Below are positions 45,707 to 56,989 of a stretch of DNA of 64,000 nt, in pieces; the stretch's first letter is position 1; each line of letters begins with the position of its first letter. Below the pieces are notes generated by a model. It saw only the letters and a program-made list of their open reading frames with translations, was not told the DNA's origin and did no database searches. The stretch is from CAIWHR01 sp963726765 (GTDB lineage: Bacteria; Pseudomonadota; Gammaproteobacteria; Burkholderiales; Casimicrobiaceae): assembly GCA_963726765.1 (NCBI GenBank), contig CAVSDH010000004.1, forward strand, positions 248,001-312,000, read 5' to 3'. Position numbers and translations under genes: made by a program.

Positions 45707-46879
45707 GCGTAACCGGCCGCGCGAAGCTCGAGCGCAACGGCCTCCGCCGCAAGCGCTCCGGTGTCCGCCAAAAGCGTCCTCGCAAGGCTCGCGAACAGCG
45801 CCTCCAGGCGTCGCCTCGTGACCGTATCGTCGTACAGGTTGAGGGCGGCCTGCGCGAGATTTTCGACCGTCGCCGCCTCCTGCAGAAGCTCCGGCACGAC
45901 GAATCTTCCCGCGAGAACATTCGGCAATCCCACCCACGGGATCAGCAGCCGCCCCTTGATGACGCGTGCGGTCACGGCGCTCACCCGGTAGAAGATCACG
46001 TGCGGACAGCGGGCAAGCGCCGCCTCCAGCGACGCCGTGCCGGAAGCGACCACGCCGACGTCCGCCGCGCGCAGCGCATCGGTGGCATGGCCGTAGAGCA
46101 GCGTCATGGGCAGCTTCTCGAGCCGCCTCCGGAAGAGCGCGGCCTCGAAACGCTCCCGCGTGCTTCGTGTCGCGAGGGGCACCAGAAAATGCGCATCGGG
46201 TCGTGCCGCGAAGGAGAGACGCGGCGGTCTCGAGAAGGAGCTCGCCGTGCTTGTCGAGCTCGGCCGCCCGGCTTCCGGGCAGGAGCGCGAACACGGGCTG
46301 CGCCAGGCCGAGCTTGAATTGCTCGCGCGCCTCGCGTCTCGACGATGCGGTCGCGGCGTTCTGCGCCAGCGGGTGCCCGACGAAGGTGACCGGGACTCCG
46401 GCCGCCTCGTAGATCGGCGGTTCGAACGGGAACAGCGCGAGAATCCGGTCGACGGCGCGCCCGATCTTTGCCACTCGCTCGCGTCGCCACGCCCACACCG
46501 ACGGACTGACGAGGTGCACGGTGCGCGCACCGTTGCGCTTCAGCTTGCGCTCGAGCGCGAGATTGAAATCGGGCGCGTCGACGCCGACGAACATCGGCAC
46601 GCGTTCGGCAAGCAGTCGGCGCGCCAGCGCGCGACGGATGGCGAGGATCTCGGGCAGCCGGGCGAGGACCTCCGTGATGCCGCCCACGGAGAGCGCCTCG
46701 AGCGGGTGCCATGCCTCGCACCCGGCCTGCTGCATTTTCGGTCCCGCGATGCCGACGAAACGAGCACGAGGTATCCGCGCACGTACCGCCTCGATCAGCA
46801 TCGCCGCCAGCGCATCTCCCGACGCCTCGCCTGCGACGATTCCGATCGTGACGGCACCGGCGTGCGCGGCGTCACCCAT
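45700..46879 (-). CDS. lpxB: Lipid-A-disaccharide synthase, frameshifted
   Basis: A GT19 glycosyltransferase of about 392 residues that joins UDP-diacyl-glucosamine and lipid X at the inner membrane. The N-half has IVAGEASGDALAAMLI and PSVWAWRRERV; the C-half has ASGTASLEAAL and RLLIPWVGLPNVLAG. An extra base near 46221 shifts the frame between LLLETA and RLSFAARPDAHFLVP. Since the gene is required for lipid A, the break is probably a base error. It starts 20 bases after lpxA. Confidence 0.9.
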
Positions 46880-46899
46880 CGTCGCCTTCAAATCGCGGT

Positions 46900-47677
46900 T
46901 CAGCGGACGATGCCGCGCTCGGACGCGACAAGGAATTCGACGAGCGGATTGATGACCGGCGTCGCGGGGGCCGTGGCCGCGAGCGCAGCCTTGGCATCCT
47001 CCAGCGTGCGTCCTTCGCGGTACAGCGTCTTGTAGGCGCGCCGCACGGCAAGAATGTCGTCGGCCGAGAAGCCGCGACGCCGCAGGCCTTCGTTGTTCGT
47101 GCCGCGGGGCATCGCCGGATTGCCGCTTACCGTGACAAACGGCGGCACGTCCTGCAGCACAACCGCGGCGCCGCCGATCATGGCATGCGCGCCGATCCGC
47201 ACGAACTGATGCACGCCGGTGAAGCCGCCGAACACCACCCAGTCGCCGACCGACACATGGCCGGCGAGCTGCGCGTTGTTGGAAAACGTCGTGTTGTCGC
47301 CGATCACGCAGTCGTGCGCGACGTGAACGTAGGCGAGCAGCAGGTTCGCATTGCCGATCGTCGTGGTCCCGATGGCCCCCGGTCGTCCCTGCGTGAATGG
47401 ACACGTACTCGCGGACGACGTTGTCGTCACCGAGGACGGTCGTCGTTTCTTCGCCCGCATACTTCCTGTCCTGCGGAATTTCGCCGATCGAGGTGAACTG
47501 GAAGATCCGGTTGCGCGCGCCGATCGTCGTGTGCCCGGTGATCACCGCGTGCGGCCCGACGACGGTTCCCGCACCGATGGCCACGTGCGGACCCACGATC
47601 GAGAACGGACCGATCTCGACATCGTCGGCGAGACTCGCGGCGGCGTCGACTTGCGCGGTGGCGTGAATGCGCGCCAC
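46900..47677 (-). CDS. lpxA: UDP-N-acetylglucosamine acyltransferase, frameshifted
   Basis: A left-handed beta-helix acyltransferase (about 258 residues) that starts lipid A synthesis. Hexapeptide repeats run through the N-half; the catalytic His lies in AYVHVAHDCVIGD and the substrate region NNEGLRRRGFSADDI follows. A C5 run at 47376-47380 has one base too many; with four the text reads TGAIGTTTIGNANLLLAYVHV. The start codon is GTG at 47677, one base after the fabZ stop. Confidence 0.9.
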
Positions 47678-47678
47678 G

Positions 47679-48159
47679 TCAGCGACCCTTGCCCGAATCG
47701 GCCGGAGTGCGCATCGCCGCCATCAGATCGGCCTCGGCCACGACCTCACCGTTCACGGTGGCGCGCACGCCATACTTGCCGATGCCGCGCACCTGACGCT
47801 GCAGCACGGCTTCGAGAATCAGCTGATCTCCGGGGCGCACCATCCGCCGAAAGCGGGCGTTGTCGATGCCGGCGAAGAAGATATTCGCACCACCTCCCGG
47901 CTTGAGCCCGACGGTCCGCCACGCGAGGATCGACGCGAGCTGCGCCAGAGCCTCGATGACGAGCACACCCGGCATCACCGGATAATCGGGAAAATGCCCC
48001 GGAAAGTACGGTTCGTTCATCGTCACGTTCTTGAGTCCCCGGATCGAGCTTTTCGGGTACGAATTCGGTCACCTTGTCGATCAGAAGCATCGGATAGCGA
48101 TGCGGCAGGTATTCCATGATTTCAAGAACGTCCATCCCGCCAGGATCGTTGTCGGTCAT
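47679..48159 (-). CDS. fabZ: 3-hydroxyacyl-ACP dehydratase FabZ, frameshifted
   Basis: A hot-dog-fold dehydratase of about 159 residues for fatty acid elongation. The catalytic His is in YFPGHFPDYPVMPGVL, with the Glu of IEALAQ. The N-terminus EIMEYLPHRYPMLLIDKV is typical. An extra T in the run at 48050-48053 breaks the frame; corrected, it reads SSIRGLKNVTMNEPYFPGHFP. The start at 48159 has GAGGAGGGTCT and shares ATGA with the lpxD stop. Confidence 0.92.
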
Positions 48160-49190
48160 AGACCCTCCTCGGCTTTCTTGCCGCCCAGCGCGTTCCGCTC
48201 CAGCACCTTGAGACGCGCCGACATCGAGGCAAGGCGTCGCATCGCCACCGAGACGCGCTTCCACTCCGCGTACGGAAGCATCGGAAAGATGCCGGTGTAG
48301 ATGCCCGGTTCATCAATGGAGCCCATGATGCCCGTGCCTGCGCTGATGACGACGCCATCCGCGATCGACAGGTGGCCGGCGATCATCGCCGCCCCGCCGA
48401 TCTTGCAGTTGCGGCCGATCCGAACGCTGCCGGCGATCCCGGTACATCCGGCGATCGCCGTGTGCGAACCGATCCGGCAGTTGTGTCCGATCTGGATCTG
48501 GTTGTCGAGCTTGACGTCGTCCTCGATCACCGTGTCGTCGATGGCGCCGCGGTCGATCGTCGTGTTGGCGCCGATCTCCACGTCGGCGCCGATCACCACG
48601 CGCCCCACCTGCGGGATCTTGAGCCAGCGGCCGGCCTCCTCCGCCATGCCGAAGCCATCGGCACCGAGGACGGCGCCGCTGTGAACGATGGTTCGCGCGC
48701 CGACGATGCACCCTTCGTAGATCGTGACCCGCGGATGCAGCAGCACGTCGTCGCCGATGACAACGTCGTCGCCGACCACGCAGGACGCGCCGACCCGCGC
48801 GCGCTCGCCGATCGTCACCCGCGAACCGATGACCGCCAGAGGGCCGATGGTCGCCGACGCGGCAATGCGGGCACCGTCGCTGACGACGGCGGTCGGGTGC
48901 ACGCCCGGAATCGATGCCGCCCGCGGATACAGGATCGACGCGACCTTGGCGTAGGTAGCGTAGGGATTGGCGCTGACGAGCTTCGGCAGCGTGGTCGCGG
49001 AGGCGGCTTCAGGCGCGACGATCACGGCGGCGGCGCCGGTCGTCGCGAGCTGGCCGCGGTATTTCGGATTGGAGAGAAAGGCGATGGAGCCGGGACCGGC
49101 GTTCTCCAGCGTCGCCATCCGCACGACGTCGACGGTGCCGTCGCCGTCGAGGGCGGCACCCGTGCGGGCCGCGAGTTCGGTGAGGAGCAT
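48156..49190 (-). CDS. lpxD: UDP-3-O-(3-hydroxyacyl)glucosamine N-acyltransferase
   Basis: An intact 344-residue LpxD. The N-terminal uridine-binding domain covers about 1-100. It is followed by about ten hexapeptide-repeat turns with the catalytic His in DNQIQIGHNCRIG and a C-terminal helix (MRRLASMSARLKVLERN). It adds the second acyl chain in lipid A assembly. It sits between skp and fabZ, the usual order in beta- and gammaproteobacteria. Confidence 0.95.
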   Translation of the reverse strand: MLLTELAARTGAALDGDGTVDVVRMATLENAGPGSIAFLSNPKYRGQLATTGAAAVIVAPEAASATTLPKLVSANPYATYAKVASILYPRAASIPGVHPTAVVSDGARIAASATIGPLAVIGSRVTIGERARVGASCVVGDDVVIGDDVLLHPRVTIYEGCIVGARTIVHSGAVLGADGFGMAEEAGRWLKIPQVGRVVIGADVEIGANTTIDRGAIDDTVIEDDVKLDNQIQIGHNCRIGSHTAIAGCTGIAGSVRIGRNCKIGGAAMIAGHLSIADGVVISAGTGIMGSIDEPGIYTGIFPMLPYAEWKRVSVAMRRLASMSARLKVLERNALGGKKAEEGL

Positions 49191-49224
49191 GGGCGCGCAG
49201 CGCCTGCGGGAAATGCCGACGCGC

Positions 49225-49758
49225 TTACTTGTCGGCGAGCGCCTTGATCACCTTTTCGGTGATGTCAATCTTCTGGCTGGCGTAGACGACGGGATCCTGG
49301 ATGATGAGGTCGAACTTCTCGGCCTCGGCAATCTGCTGAATCACCTTGTTCGCTCGTTCCTGTACGCTCGCGAACTCTTCGTTGCGACGCAGGTTGAGGT
49401 CCTCGCGGAATTCGCGCTGCGACCGGGTGAGATCGCGCGACAGGTTCGCAAGGTCGCGTTCCCGGTTGCGGCGCTCCGCCTCGGCCATCGTGACGCCGTC
49501 CTTCTCGAGCAGCGCCTGCAGGTCGCGCACCTGCTTGGCCAGCTTCTGGATCTCGGCGTCGCGCGCGGCGAACTCCTTTTCGAGTTTCTGCTGCGCACGT
49601 TTCGCCGGCGCGGCGTCGCGAAAGAGCCGCTCGGTGTTCACGAAGCCGATCTTGTAGTCGGCAGCCTGCGCAGTGGCGGCGGTTGCGGCGATGAGCATCG
49701 CAGTCGCGGCCAGGCCGGCGATGAGGTAACGGACGTTGCGATTCACGAATGTCTCCAC
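49225..49758 (-). CDS. skp: OmpH/Skp-family periplasmic chaperone
   Basis: A 177-residue periplasmic chaperone with a signal peptide (ends ATAQA) and a long charged coiled-coil (about 55-150; RAQQKLEKEFAARDAEIQKL and following heptads). Trimeric Skp holds unfolded outer-membrane proteins on their way to BamA, encoded just upstream (21-base gap). It is intact. Confidence 0.93.
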   Translation of the reverse strand: METFVNRNVRYLIAGLAATAMLIAATAATAQAADYKIGFVNTERLFRDAAPAKRAQQKLEKEFAARDAEIQKLAKQVRDLQALLEKDGVTMAEAERRNRERDLANLSRDLTRSQREFREDLNLRRNEEFASVQERANKVIQQIAEAEKFDLIIQDPVVYASQKIDITEKVIKALADK

Positions 49759-49779
49759 GTGCGTGCGGCGGCCGGCCGT

Positions 49780-52108
49780 TCAGAAGATCGTGCCGACCTG
49801 GAACTGGAAGTGCTGCGTCTTGTCGCCGGGCTGGTTGTTGAGCGGTATGCCGTAGCTGAACTTGAGCGGACCCACCGGCGAGTTCCACGCGAGGCCCACG
49901 CCCGCCGAATAACGGAACGACTCGTATCGCGGCTCCGTGGTTCCGTTGATGTAGATCTGCCCTGCATCGAAGAAGACGCTCGCGCGGACCGACTTGTCGC
50001 CCTTGAGGATCGGGTAGAAGAGTTCCGCATTGCCGACGATCTTGCGCTTGCCGCCGGTCGCGTTGCCGTAAATGTCCTTCGGGCCGAGAGAGGCCGTATC
50101 GTAGCCGCGGACCGAGCCGACGCCGCCCGCATAGAACGCCTTGAAGAACGGGAGCGGCTTGCCGTTGTACCCGTCGCCATACCCAGCGTCGCCGCGCAGC
50201 ATCAGGACGAAATCCCCGTAGACCGGCCAGAAATTCTGGATCAGGTAGTTGAGCTTGTAATAGGAAAGATCGCCAAACGGGCAGCCCGAGCTCGCCGAGC
50301 GCGCTCTGCAGCGTGCCCTTCGTAGGATAGATGATGTCGTCCCGGGTGTCACGCGACCAGCCCGCGGAGAGGATGAAGGAGTTGGTCGTGCTGCCGAACT
50401 CGCGGACGAACTGGTAGTAGAGCGGAGGACTGTTGTCGAACAGGGTGAGGTCCGTGCGCTCCACGCGGATGCCGATGTTGATGGAGTCGGTCTCGCTGAT
50501 CGGCACGCCGAAGGCGACGGCGCCTCCAAGCGTCGTCGAGCCGTACTGCGAGACCGAGAGCGATCCGGGGTCGGTCGTCCGGTAATACCCTTCGAGAGTG
50601 CGCGAGATCCCGTCGACAGTCCAGTACGGCTCGATGAACGCCAGCGAAATCGTGCGGGCCATCTTGCTCGTATTGATGGCTGCCGTCAGCGCATTGCCGG
50701 TGCCGAAGATGTTCTGCTGCGAAATCGACGCGCTGAGCACGAGGCCGTCGGCGCTCGAGTAGCCGACGCCCGCCTGCAGGCTGCCCGTCGCCTTCTCCAC
50801 GACGGTGACCTCGATGTCGGCCTGGTCGGTCGTCCCTGGAACGGGCGGCGTCTCGAGGTTGACATCCTCGAAATAGCCGAGGCGCTTGATCCGGACCTTC
50901 GAGCGGTCGATCCGGGCGCCGTCGTACCAGGCGCTTTCGAGCTGGCGCATCTCGCGCCGGATGATTTCGTCGCGCGTGCGGGAATTGCCGCTGATGTTGA
51001 CCTTGCGGATGTACACCCGACGCCCGGGGTCGACGTAGATCGTGAACGCCGCCTGGTGTTTCTCGCGATCGATTTCGGGGGCGATGTTGACGTTGGCGAA
51101 GGCGTAGCCCTCCGTTCCCAGCCGATCGCTGATGCTCTTCGCCGTGGCCTGCAGGCGCTCGCGCGAGTAGGTCTCCCCGGGCCGCACCGTGACGAGCCGG
51201 CCGAGTTCGGACTCGGGAACGGGCATGTCGCCGGCAAGCCGCACATCCGACACCGTGAACGGCTCCCCTTCGGTGATGTTGACCGTGATGTAGATGTCCT
51301 CCTTGTCGGGAGTGATGGAGACCTGGGTGGATTCGATGTTGAATTCGAGATAGCCGCGATTCTGGTAGAAGCTGCGCACGTTCTCGAGATCGGCGGAAAG
51401 CTTCTGCTTCGAATACTGGTCGTTCTTCGTGTACCAGGTGATCCAGCCCGGTGTCGTCAGCTGCATCTCGGAGAGCAGCTGCGCCTCGGTGAAGGCCTTG
51501 TTGCCGACAATGTTGATGCGCGCGATCTTCGCCGAATCACCCTCGACGATCGAGAAGTTCACGGCGACGCGATTGCGTTCCTGCGGCGTGACCGTCGTGG
51601 TCACCTGCGCGGCGTACTTTCCGCGCGTGATGTACTGCCGCTTCATCTCCTGCTCGGCGCGGTCGAGCGCCGAACGGTCGAAGATCTTCGCTTCGGCGAG
51701 CCCGATGTCCTTCAGCGCCTTCTTCAGCAGGTCGGTCTCGAATTCCTTGTTGCCCGAGATATCGATCTTGCTGATCGTCGGCCGTTCCTGAACGACGACG
51801 ATCAGGACGCCATCCTGGACCTCGAGCCGTACGTCGCGAAAGAAACCCGTCGCAAACAGCGCCTTGACCGCCTGCGCGGCCTTGGCGTCGTCGACCCGGT
51901 CGCCGACCTTGATGGGCAGATACGAGAAGACGGTCCCGGCCTCCGTCCGCTGCACGCCCTCGACTCGGATGTCCTTGACGACGAAAGCCTCGAATGCCCA
52001 CGCCGCGACCGGCGCAACGACCGCGAGCAGCGCAGCGTGCAGCGTGAGGATCGTGCGGAAGCGCCATGCTCGGCGCCAGCCGGCTCTAGAACAGGCGGGA
52101 GAGGTCAT
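49780..52108 (-). CDS. bamA: Outer-membrane protein assembly factor BamA, frameshifted
   Basis: An Omp85 insertase of about 776 residues. It has a signal peptide (ends AAWA), five POTRA domains (about 44-440; the first begins FEAFVVKDIRVEGVQRTEAG) and a 16-strand barrel with the VRGY/GSVRGYDTASLGP lid-lock motif and a C-terminal Phe. An extra C at 50278 breaks the barrel frame; corrected, it reads GCPFGDLSYYKLNYLIQ. The gene is essential in related bacteria, so this is likely a base error. It overlaps the rseP end by 23 bases. Confidence 0.93.
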
Positions 52109-53435
52109 TGAAAAACGCCAGCGCCATCAACACTGCCAGCACCGCGATGCCGATGCGCTGGCCGACCTCGAAGGCGCGATCGGAAACGGGACTACCCTTC
52201 ATCAATTCGGCGAAATAATACAGCAAATGCCCCCCATCCAGAAGCGGAATGGGCAGCAGGTTGAGCACGCCGAGGCTGATGCTGATGAGCGCGAGATAGC
52301 CGACGAAAACCAGGAGGCCGGCCTGCGCGGACTGGCCGGCGTAATCGGCCATCGTGATCGGTCCGCTGATGTTCTTGATCGACGCCTCTCCGGTGAGCAC
52401 GCGGCCCAGCATCCGCAGCGTGAAGATCGACAGTTCCCACGTCTTGCGCACACCCTGCCCAAGTGCCTCGACGATCCCGTAGCGCACCGTCACCGCGAGT
52501 TTCGATGCGACTGCCGGATCCACCTTGAGCCGCACGCCGGCGATGCCGACGCGGCGACCCGCCTGCTCGACGGCGTCCGTCGTCAGCACGACGTCGAATT
52601 CGGCGCCGTCGCGCGCGACGCGAAACGAAACCGGCGCGGCGGGCTTTGCGTTGGTCCGGTTCGCGGCGTCGGCGGGCGAACTGACGGGGACTCCGTCGAT
52701 CGCGACGATACGGTCGCCGGCCTTCAGCCCGGCGCGGGCGGCCGGCTTCCCTTCGATGACCTGATCGATCACCGGCGCACCGAGATCGGCGGTGAGTCCC
52801 AGGGCCGGCATGAAATTGCCTTCCCAATCGGCCGATCCTACGCTGGCGAGCGGAATGATCCGCGTCACCGTCGAGCCGTCGGAACGTTCGACCGTGATCG
52901 CCACGTCGGCGCGGCCCGACGCGCCGAGGAGCCGCCAGCGAAAGTCCTGCCAGCTCCGCACGGCAACGCCGTCGACAGCCGTCACGAGATCGCCATCGCG
53001 CACGCCTGCGGCGGCTGCGGGCGTGCCGCTCGCCGGGGAAGCGAGCAGCGCGATCTGGCCGGGAACGCCGGCCACGTAACTACCCGCAAACAACAGCACG
53101 GCGAGCAGAAGGTTGGCAACGGGGCCGGCCGCGACGATGGCGATTCGCTTCCCCACTCCCTGGCGGTTGAACGCGCGCGGGAGATCAGCCGGCGCGACGT
53201 CGCCCTCGCGCTCGTCGGCCATCTTCACGTACCCGCCCAGCGGAATGGCCGAAACCGCCCATTCGGTGCGATCCGGGCCGAACCGCCGGGACCAGACGAC
53301 GCGCCCGAAGCCCACCGAGAAGCGCAGCACCTTGACGCCGACCAGGCGCGCGATCCAGAAATGGCCGAGCTCGTGAAACACGACGAGCACGCCCAGCACG
53401 ACCAGGAACGAAAGCGCTTTCTGGAGGATATCCAT
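52086..53435 (-). CDS. rseP: RseP site-2 metalloprotease
   Basis: An intact 449-residue intramembrane zinc protease that cleaves RseA and signal-peptide remnants. It shows HELGH (21-25) in the first helix, two central PDZ domains (about 125-310; GVRDGDLVTAVDGVAV, GLKAGDRIVAIDGVPV) and the second metal motif NLLPIPLLDGGHLLYY near the C-terminus. Its start shares a base with the dxr stop (TGATG), suggesting coupling. Confidence 0.94.
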   Translation of the reverse strand: MDILQKALSFLVVLGVLVVFHELGHFWIARLVGVKVLRFSVGFGRVVWSRRFGPDRTEWAVSAIPLGGYVKMADEREGDVAPADLPRAFNRQGVGKRIAIVAAGPVANLLLAVLLFAGSYVAGVPGQIALLASPASGTPAAAAGVRDGDLVTAVDGVAVRSWQDFRWRLLGASGRADVAITVERSDGSTVTRIIPLASVGSADWEGNFMPALGLTADLGAPVIDQVIEGKPAARAGLKAGDRIVAIDGVPVSSPADAANRTNAKPAAPVSFRVARDGAEFDVVLTTDAVEQAGRRVGIAGVRLKVDPAVASKLAVTVRYGIVEALGQGVRKTWELSIFTLRMLGRVLTGEASIKNISGPITMADYAGQSAQAGLLVFVGYLALISISLGVLNLLPIPLLDGGHLLYYFAELMKGSPVSDRAFEVGQRIGIAVLAVLMALAFFNDLSRLF

Positions 53436-54637
53436 CAGCTGACGGTCAGCAGCGGCGTTTCCGCGGCGAGTTTGAGCCACGCTCGCGCGACCGCGCGCGC
53501 CTCGACATCTGCAGCCAGCGCATCGTCGAGCGTGTGCACCGGCTGCGCCGGCAGCCGCGCGAGCGCCTCGGCGCACGCGGGCGCGATATCGGTGAATCGT
53601 ATGCGTCCGTCGAGGAATGCGGCGACGGCCACTTCGTTCGCTGCGTTGAGCACCGCCGGCGCCGTGCCTGCCGCCGACAGCGCATCGTAGGCCAATGCAA
53701 GGCAGGGAAACCGCGCGACGTCCGGCACCTCGAATGTAAGCGGGCCATGCCGCGCGAGTTCGAGCGGGCTCGACGCCTGCGTCGATGCGGTCCGGGAACG
53801 CGAGCGCCTGCGCGATCGGCGTGCGCATATCCGGGTTGCCGAGCTGGGCGAGCACGCTGCCGTCGACGTACTCGACGAGCGAATGGATGACGCTCTCCGG
53901 ATGGATCACGACGTCGATGGCTTCCCGGGGCGCGCCGAAAAGCCAGTGCGCCTCGATCACCTCCAGCCCCTTGTTCATCATCGTTGCGGAGTCCACGCTG
54001 ATCTTGCGGCCCATGACCCAGTTCGGATGCGCGCACGCCTCGTCTGGCGTGACGTTGCCGAGCTCCTCGGTCGGCCGCGTCCGGAACGGTCCGCCGGATG
54101 CGGTGAGCAGAATGCGTCGAACACCGACCGCTGCCGGGTCGCGCGTTCGCAGCGCAGGCAGGCACTGGAAAATCGCATTGTGCTCGCTGTCGATGGGCAG
54201 CAGCGTCGCCCGGCCGGATTCGACCGCCGCCATGAACGCCGCACCGCCGATGACCAGCGCTTCCTTGTTCGCGAGCAGGATCCGCTTGCCGGCGCGGGCG
54301 GCGGCGAGCGTCGGCGCGAGTCCGGCCGCGCCCACGATCGCGGCGAGCACCGTATCGGCTTCGGGCAGCGTAGCCGCGGCAAGAAGTCCCGCTTCGCCTG
54401 CGACGACGCGCGTCGGAAGTCCCTCGCCGGCGAGGGCGCGCTCCAGAGCGCGCGCGGCATCGACATCGAGCAGTGCAGCGATCTGCGGGCGATGACGGCG
54501 GCACAGATCCGCGAGCTTCGCCCACTTCCGTGCGCCGCGAGCGCAACGACTTCGAACCGATCCGGGTGGCGCCGGATCACGTCGAGCGCCGAGTCGCCGA
54601 TCGAGCCGGTTGCGCCGAGCAGGCTGACCCGACGCAT
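53435..54637 (-). CDS. dxr: 1-deoxy-D-xylulose 5-phosphate reductoisomerase, two frameshifts
   Basis: The MEP-pathway enzyme that makes MEP for isoprenoids (about 400 residues). It has the NADPH motif LLGATGSIGDSALDVI, LLANKEALVIGG, PIDSEHNAIFQCL, LTASGGPFR and PNWVMGRKISVDSATMMNKGLEVIEA. A base is missing near 54530 (AAHR/KWAKLADL) and one is extra at 53764; corrected, the text reads EPLELARHGPLTFEVPDVARFPCL. It starts 2 bases after cdsA. uppS, cdsA and dxr link isoprenoid, phospholipid and envelope steps in one transcript. Confidence 0.92.
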
Positions 54638-54639
54638 GG

Positions 54640-55526
54640 CTATCGGAGAAATCCCTGTGCGAGCAGCGCCGCGGCAGGCATGGCCGACAGCAGCGCGTCG
54701 ATTCGGTCGAGCACGCCACCGTGCCCCGGAAGGATCGTGCCGCTGTCCTTGACTCCGGCGTGGCGCTTCAGCAGCGATTCGAACAGGTCGCCCGCGACCG
54801 ACAGCAACACGAGACCCAGCGCCATCGCTATCCAGATCGCTGCTGCCGCGACGGAGAGTTCCGACCGGTAGCCCGCCCCCTCGGCGAACTGCGTCACCAC
54901 GACCGCATAGAGCGCGACCGCCGCCAGCGCCCCGTAGACGCCCTCCCAGGTCTTGCCCGGGCTGATGGCCGGCGCGAGCTTGCGGCGGCCAAACGCGCGG
55001 CCCGAGAAGTACGCCGCGGTGTCGGCGATCCACACGATCGCCATCGCCGCCAGCACGACCCAGGGTCCGCGTGCCTGCAGTTGCACCACCGCCGCCCACG
55101 CGCCGATCAGCACGACCACTCCGGTCAGCGCCATCGCCGCGTGCGACGCGGGGCGAAAATTCGAGCGCAGCCAGCGCGGCGCCAGCAGAATCCAGAAAGA
55201 AGCGCGGGAGCGCAGAGCGCTATCAGCGCGGCGTCGGGCCAGCCGCGGGTTCCAAACCCGGCCACCGGCAAGAGCATGGCGCCACCGCCGATGACGACCA
55301 CGGACGCCGCGAACAAGGCCTGCAATCGGAGGCCGAATCCGGCAAGGCGCGCCCACTCGATTGCCGCCACGGCTATGGCGCCGAGCGCAGCAGTGCCCCA
55401 GCCTACCGGCGGCAGCAGGAACAGCGCCGCGAGGACGAGCGGAACGAGAACGAGTGCGGTGAGGATCCGCGTGCCGAGCATCGGAGTGACGGGAACGAGG
55501 ATGCGCGGAAGGACGAGGGGCGTCAT
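54640..55526 (-). CDS. cdsA: Phosphatidate cytidylyltransferase, frameshifted
   Basis: A polytopic membrane enzyme (about 295 residues, seven or more helices) that makes CDP-diacylglycerol. The C-terminal signature is SVAGDLFESLLKRHAGVKDSG, with LPGHGGVLDRIDAL after it. An extra base near 55198 splits the frame; corrected, it reads PALFWILLAPRWLRSNFRP. The start at 55526 shares ATGA with uppS. ATG 55481 would give the more usual short N-terminus (MLGTRILTALVL) and is a fair alternative. Confidence 0.9.
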
Positions 55527-56284
55527 GCGCCCTGCGCCGCCACCTGTTCGCTCGTCCGGCCGAAACGCCGCTCGCGCTCCTGATACCACGCGATTGCGGT
55601 ATCGAATGCCTCCGCGTCGAAATCGGGCCACAGCATCGGCGTGAAATAGAGCTCGGTATAGGCGAGCTGCCAAAGCAGGAAGTTCGAGATCCGCTGCTCG
55701 CCGCCGGTGCGGATGAAGAGATCCGGCTCCGGCGCATACGCCATCGCGAGAAACGGCTCGATCGCCTCGGGCGTGAAGCCTGCGCCGTCGCGTGCCGCTT
55801 CCGGGTGTGCGGCGAAATACCGCTTCGCCGCCTGCGCAATGTCCCAGCGTCCGCCGTAGTTCGCCGCGACCGTCAGCGTGAGCCGCGCGTTCGCCGCGGT
55901 CAGCGTTTCGCCGTCGCCGATAAGCTCGCGGATGCGCCGGTCGAAGCGCGCGAGATCGCCCGCCACCTTGAACCGGATGCCGTTCTCGTGGAGCTTCGCG
56001 ACCTCCTGCTCCAGCGCCCGCACGAACAGGTCCATCAGGATCGATACTTCGTCCTCGGGGCGCCGCCAGTTCTCGCTCGAGAACGCGAACAGCGTGAGGT
56101 AGGAAATACCCCGTTCGATGCACGCGCGGACGATCCCGCGCACCGACTCGACGCCCCGGCGGTGCCCCGCCACGCGCGGCAGCCTGCGCTGCCTTGCCCA
56201 GCGCCCGTTGCCGTCCATGATGATCGCCACGTGCCTCGGTATGGCGCGGACCTCGGGAATGTCGCGTGTCGATGAAGTGAACAT
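55523..56284 (-). CDS. uppS: Undecaprenyl diphosphate synthase
   Basis: An intact 253-residue cis-prenyltransferase that makes the C55 carrier for peptidoglycan and polysaccharide. The catalytic Asp24 lies in IIMDGNGRWA; FAFSSENWRRP and PDLFIRTGGEQRISNFLLWQ are the other family motifs. It starts 57 bases after frr. Confidence 0.95.
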   Translation of the reverse strand: MFTSSTRDIPEVRAIPRHVAIIMDGNGRWARQRRLPRVAGHRRGVESVRGIVRACIERGISYLTLFAFSSENWRRPEDEVSILMDLFVRALEQEVAKLHENGIRFKVAGDLARFDRRIRELIGDGETLTAANARLTLTVAANYGGRWDIAQAAKRYFAAHPEAARDGAGFTPEAIEPFLAMAYAPEPDLFIRTGGEQRISNFLLWQLAYTELYFTPMLWPDFDAEAFDTAIAWYQERERRFGRTSEQVAAQGA

Positions 56285-56341
56285 CTGGGTTCGAGGCGGC
56301 CCGGCGCGGAATGCGCCGGCGACCGCCTCGGGTCCGTCCCT

Positions 56342-56899
56342 CTATACGGCCATCAGATCCGCTTCCTTCGCCGCAAGGATCTTGTCGATCTCGGCGATGG
56401 ATCGGTCGGTGAGTTTTTGCACGTCGGTCTGCGCATGGCGCTCGTCGTCCTCCGCCACCGCATGGTCCTTGAGCAGCTTCTTGAGATGCTCGTTGGCGTC
56501 GCGACGGATGTTGCGCACCGCGATGCGCGCGTTCTCGGCCTCGTGGCGGACGACCTTGATGAGATCGCGGCGGCGTTCCTCCGTCAGCGCGGGCATCGGC
56601 ACACGGATCAGGTCGCCGGAGGTCGCCGGATTGAGGCCCAGGTCGGAATCGCGAATCGCCTTCTCGATCGCCGGCACCATCTTCTTCTCCCACGGCTGCA
56701 CCGTGATGGTCCGGGCGTCGGCCAGCGTGACGTTGGCGCACTGGTTGATCGGCATCGGAGTGCCGTAATAGTCGACCTGGATGTGGTCGAGCAGGCCGGT
56801 ATGTGCGCGTCCCGTGCGGACCTTGGTGAGGTCGTGCTTCAGCGTCTCGACCGTCTTGCCCATTTTCTGTTCTGCGGTCTTCTTGATCTCTGGAATCAT
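56342..56899 (-). CDS. frr: Ribosome recycling factor
   Basis: An intact 185-residue RRF that splits post-termination ribosomes with EF-G. It shows the two-domain pattern (three-helix bundle plus beta domain) with KVRTGRAHTGLLDHIQVDYYGT and the C-terminal helix. It sits between pyrH and uppS, as in most proteobacteria. Confidence 0.96.
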   Translation of the reverse strand: MIPEIKKTAEQKMGKTVETLKHDLTKVRTGRAHTGLLDHIQVDYYGTPMPINQCANVTLADARTITVQPWEKKMVPAIEKAIRDSDLGLNPATSGDLIRVPMPALTEERRRDLIKVVRHEAENARIAVRNIRRDANEHLKKLLKDHAVAEDDERHAQTDVQKLTDRSIAEIDKILAAKEADLMAV

Positions 56900-56989
56900 G
56901 GATCTCTCCGAAAACCCGGTCGACGAACCTTCAACGAGTGCGCGAACGGCACGGTCGGCCGCCCGACGCAGCGCACAGGTCGCCCGATC

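Noticed and set aside
45131..47677. An apparent LpxA-LpxB-RnhB fusion of about 848 codons
   Set aside because: The continuous frame arises from the two indels in lpxA and lpxB. Each gene has its own start and stop, and their sequences complete in the other frames.
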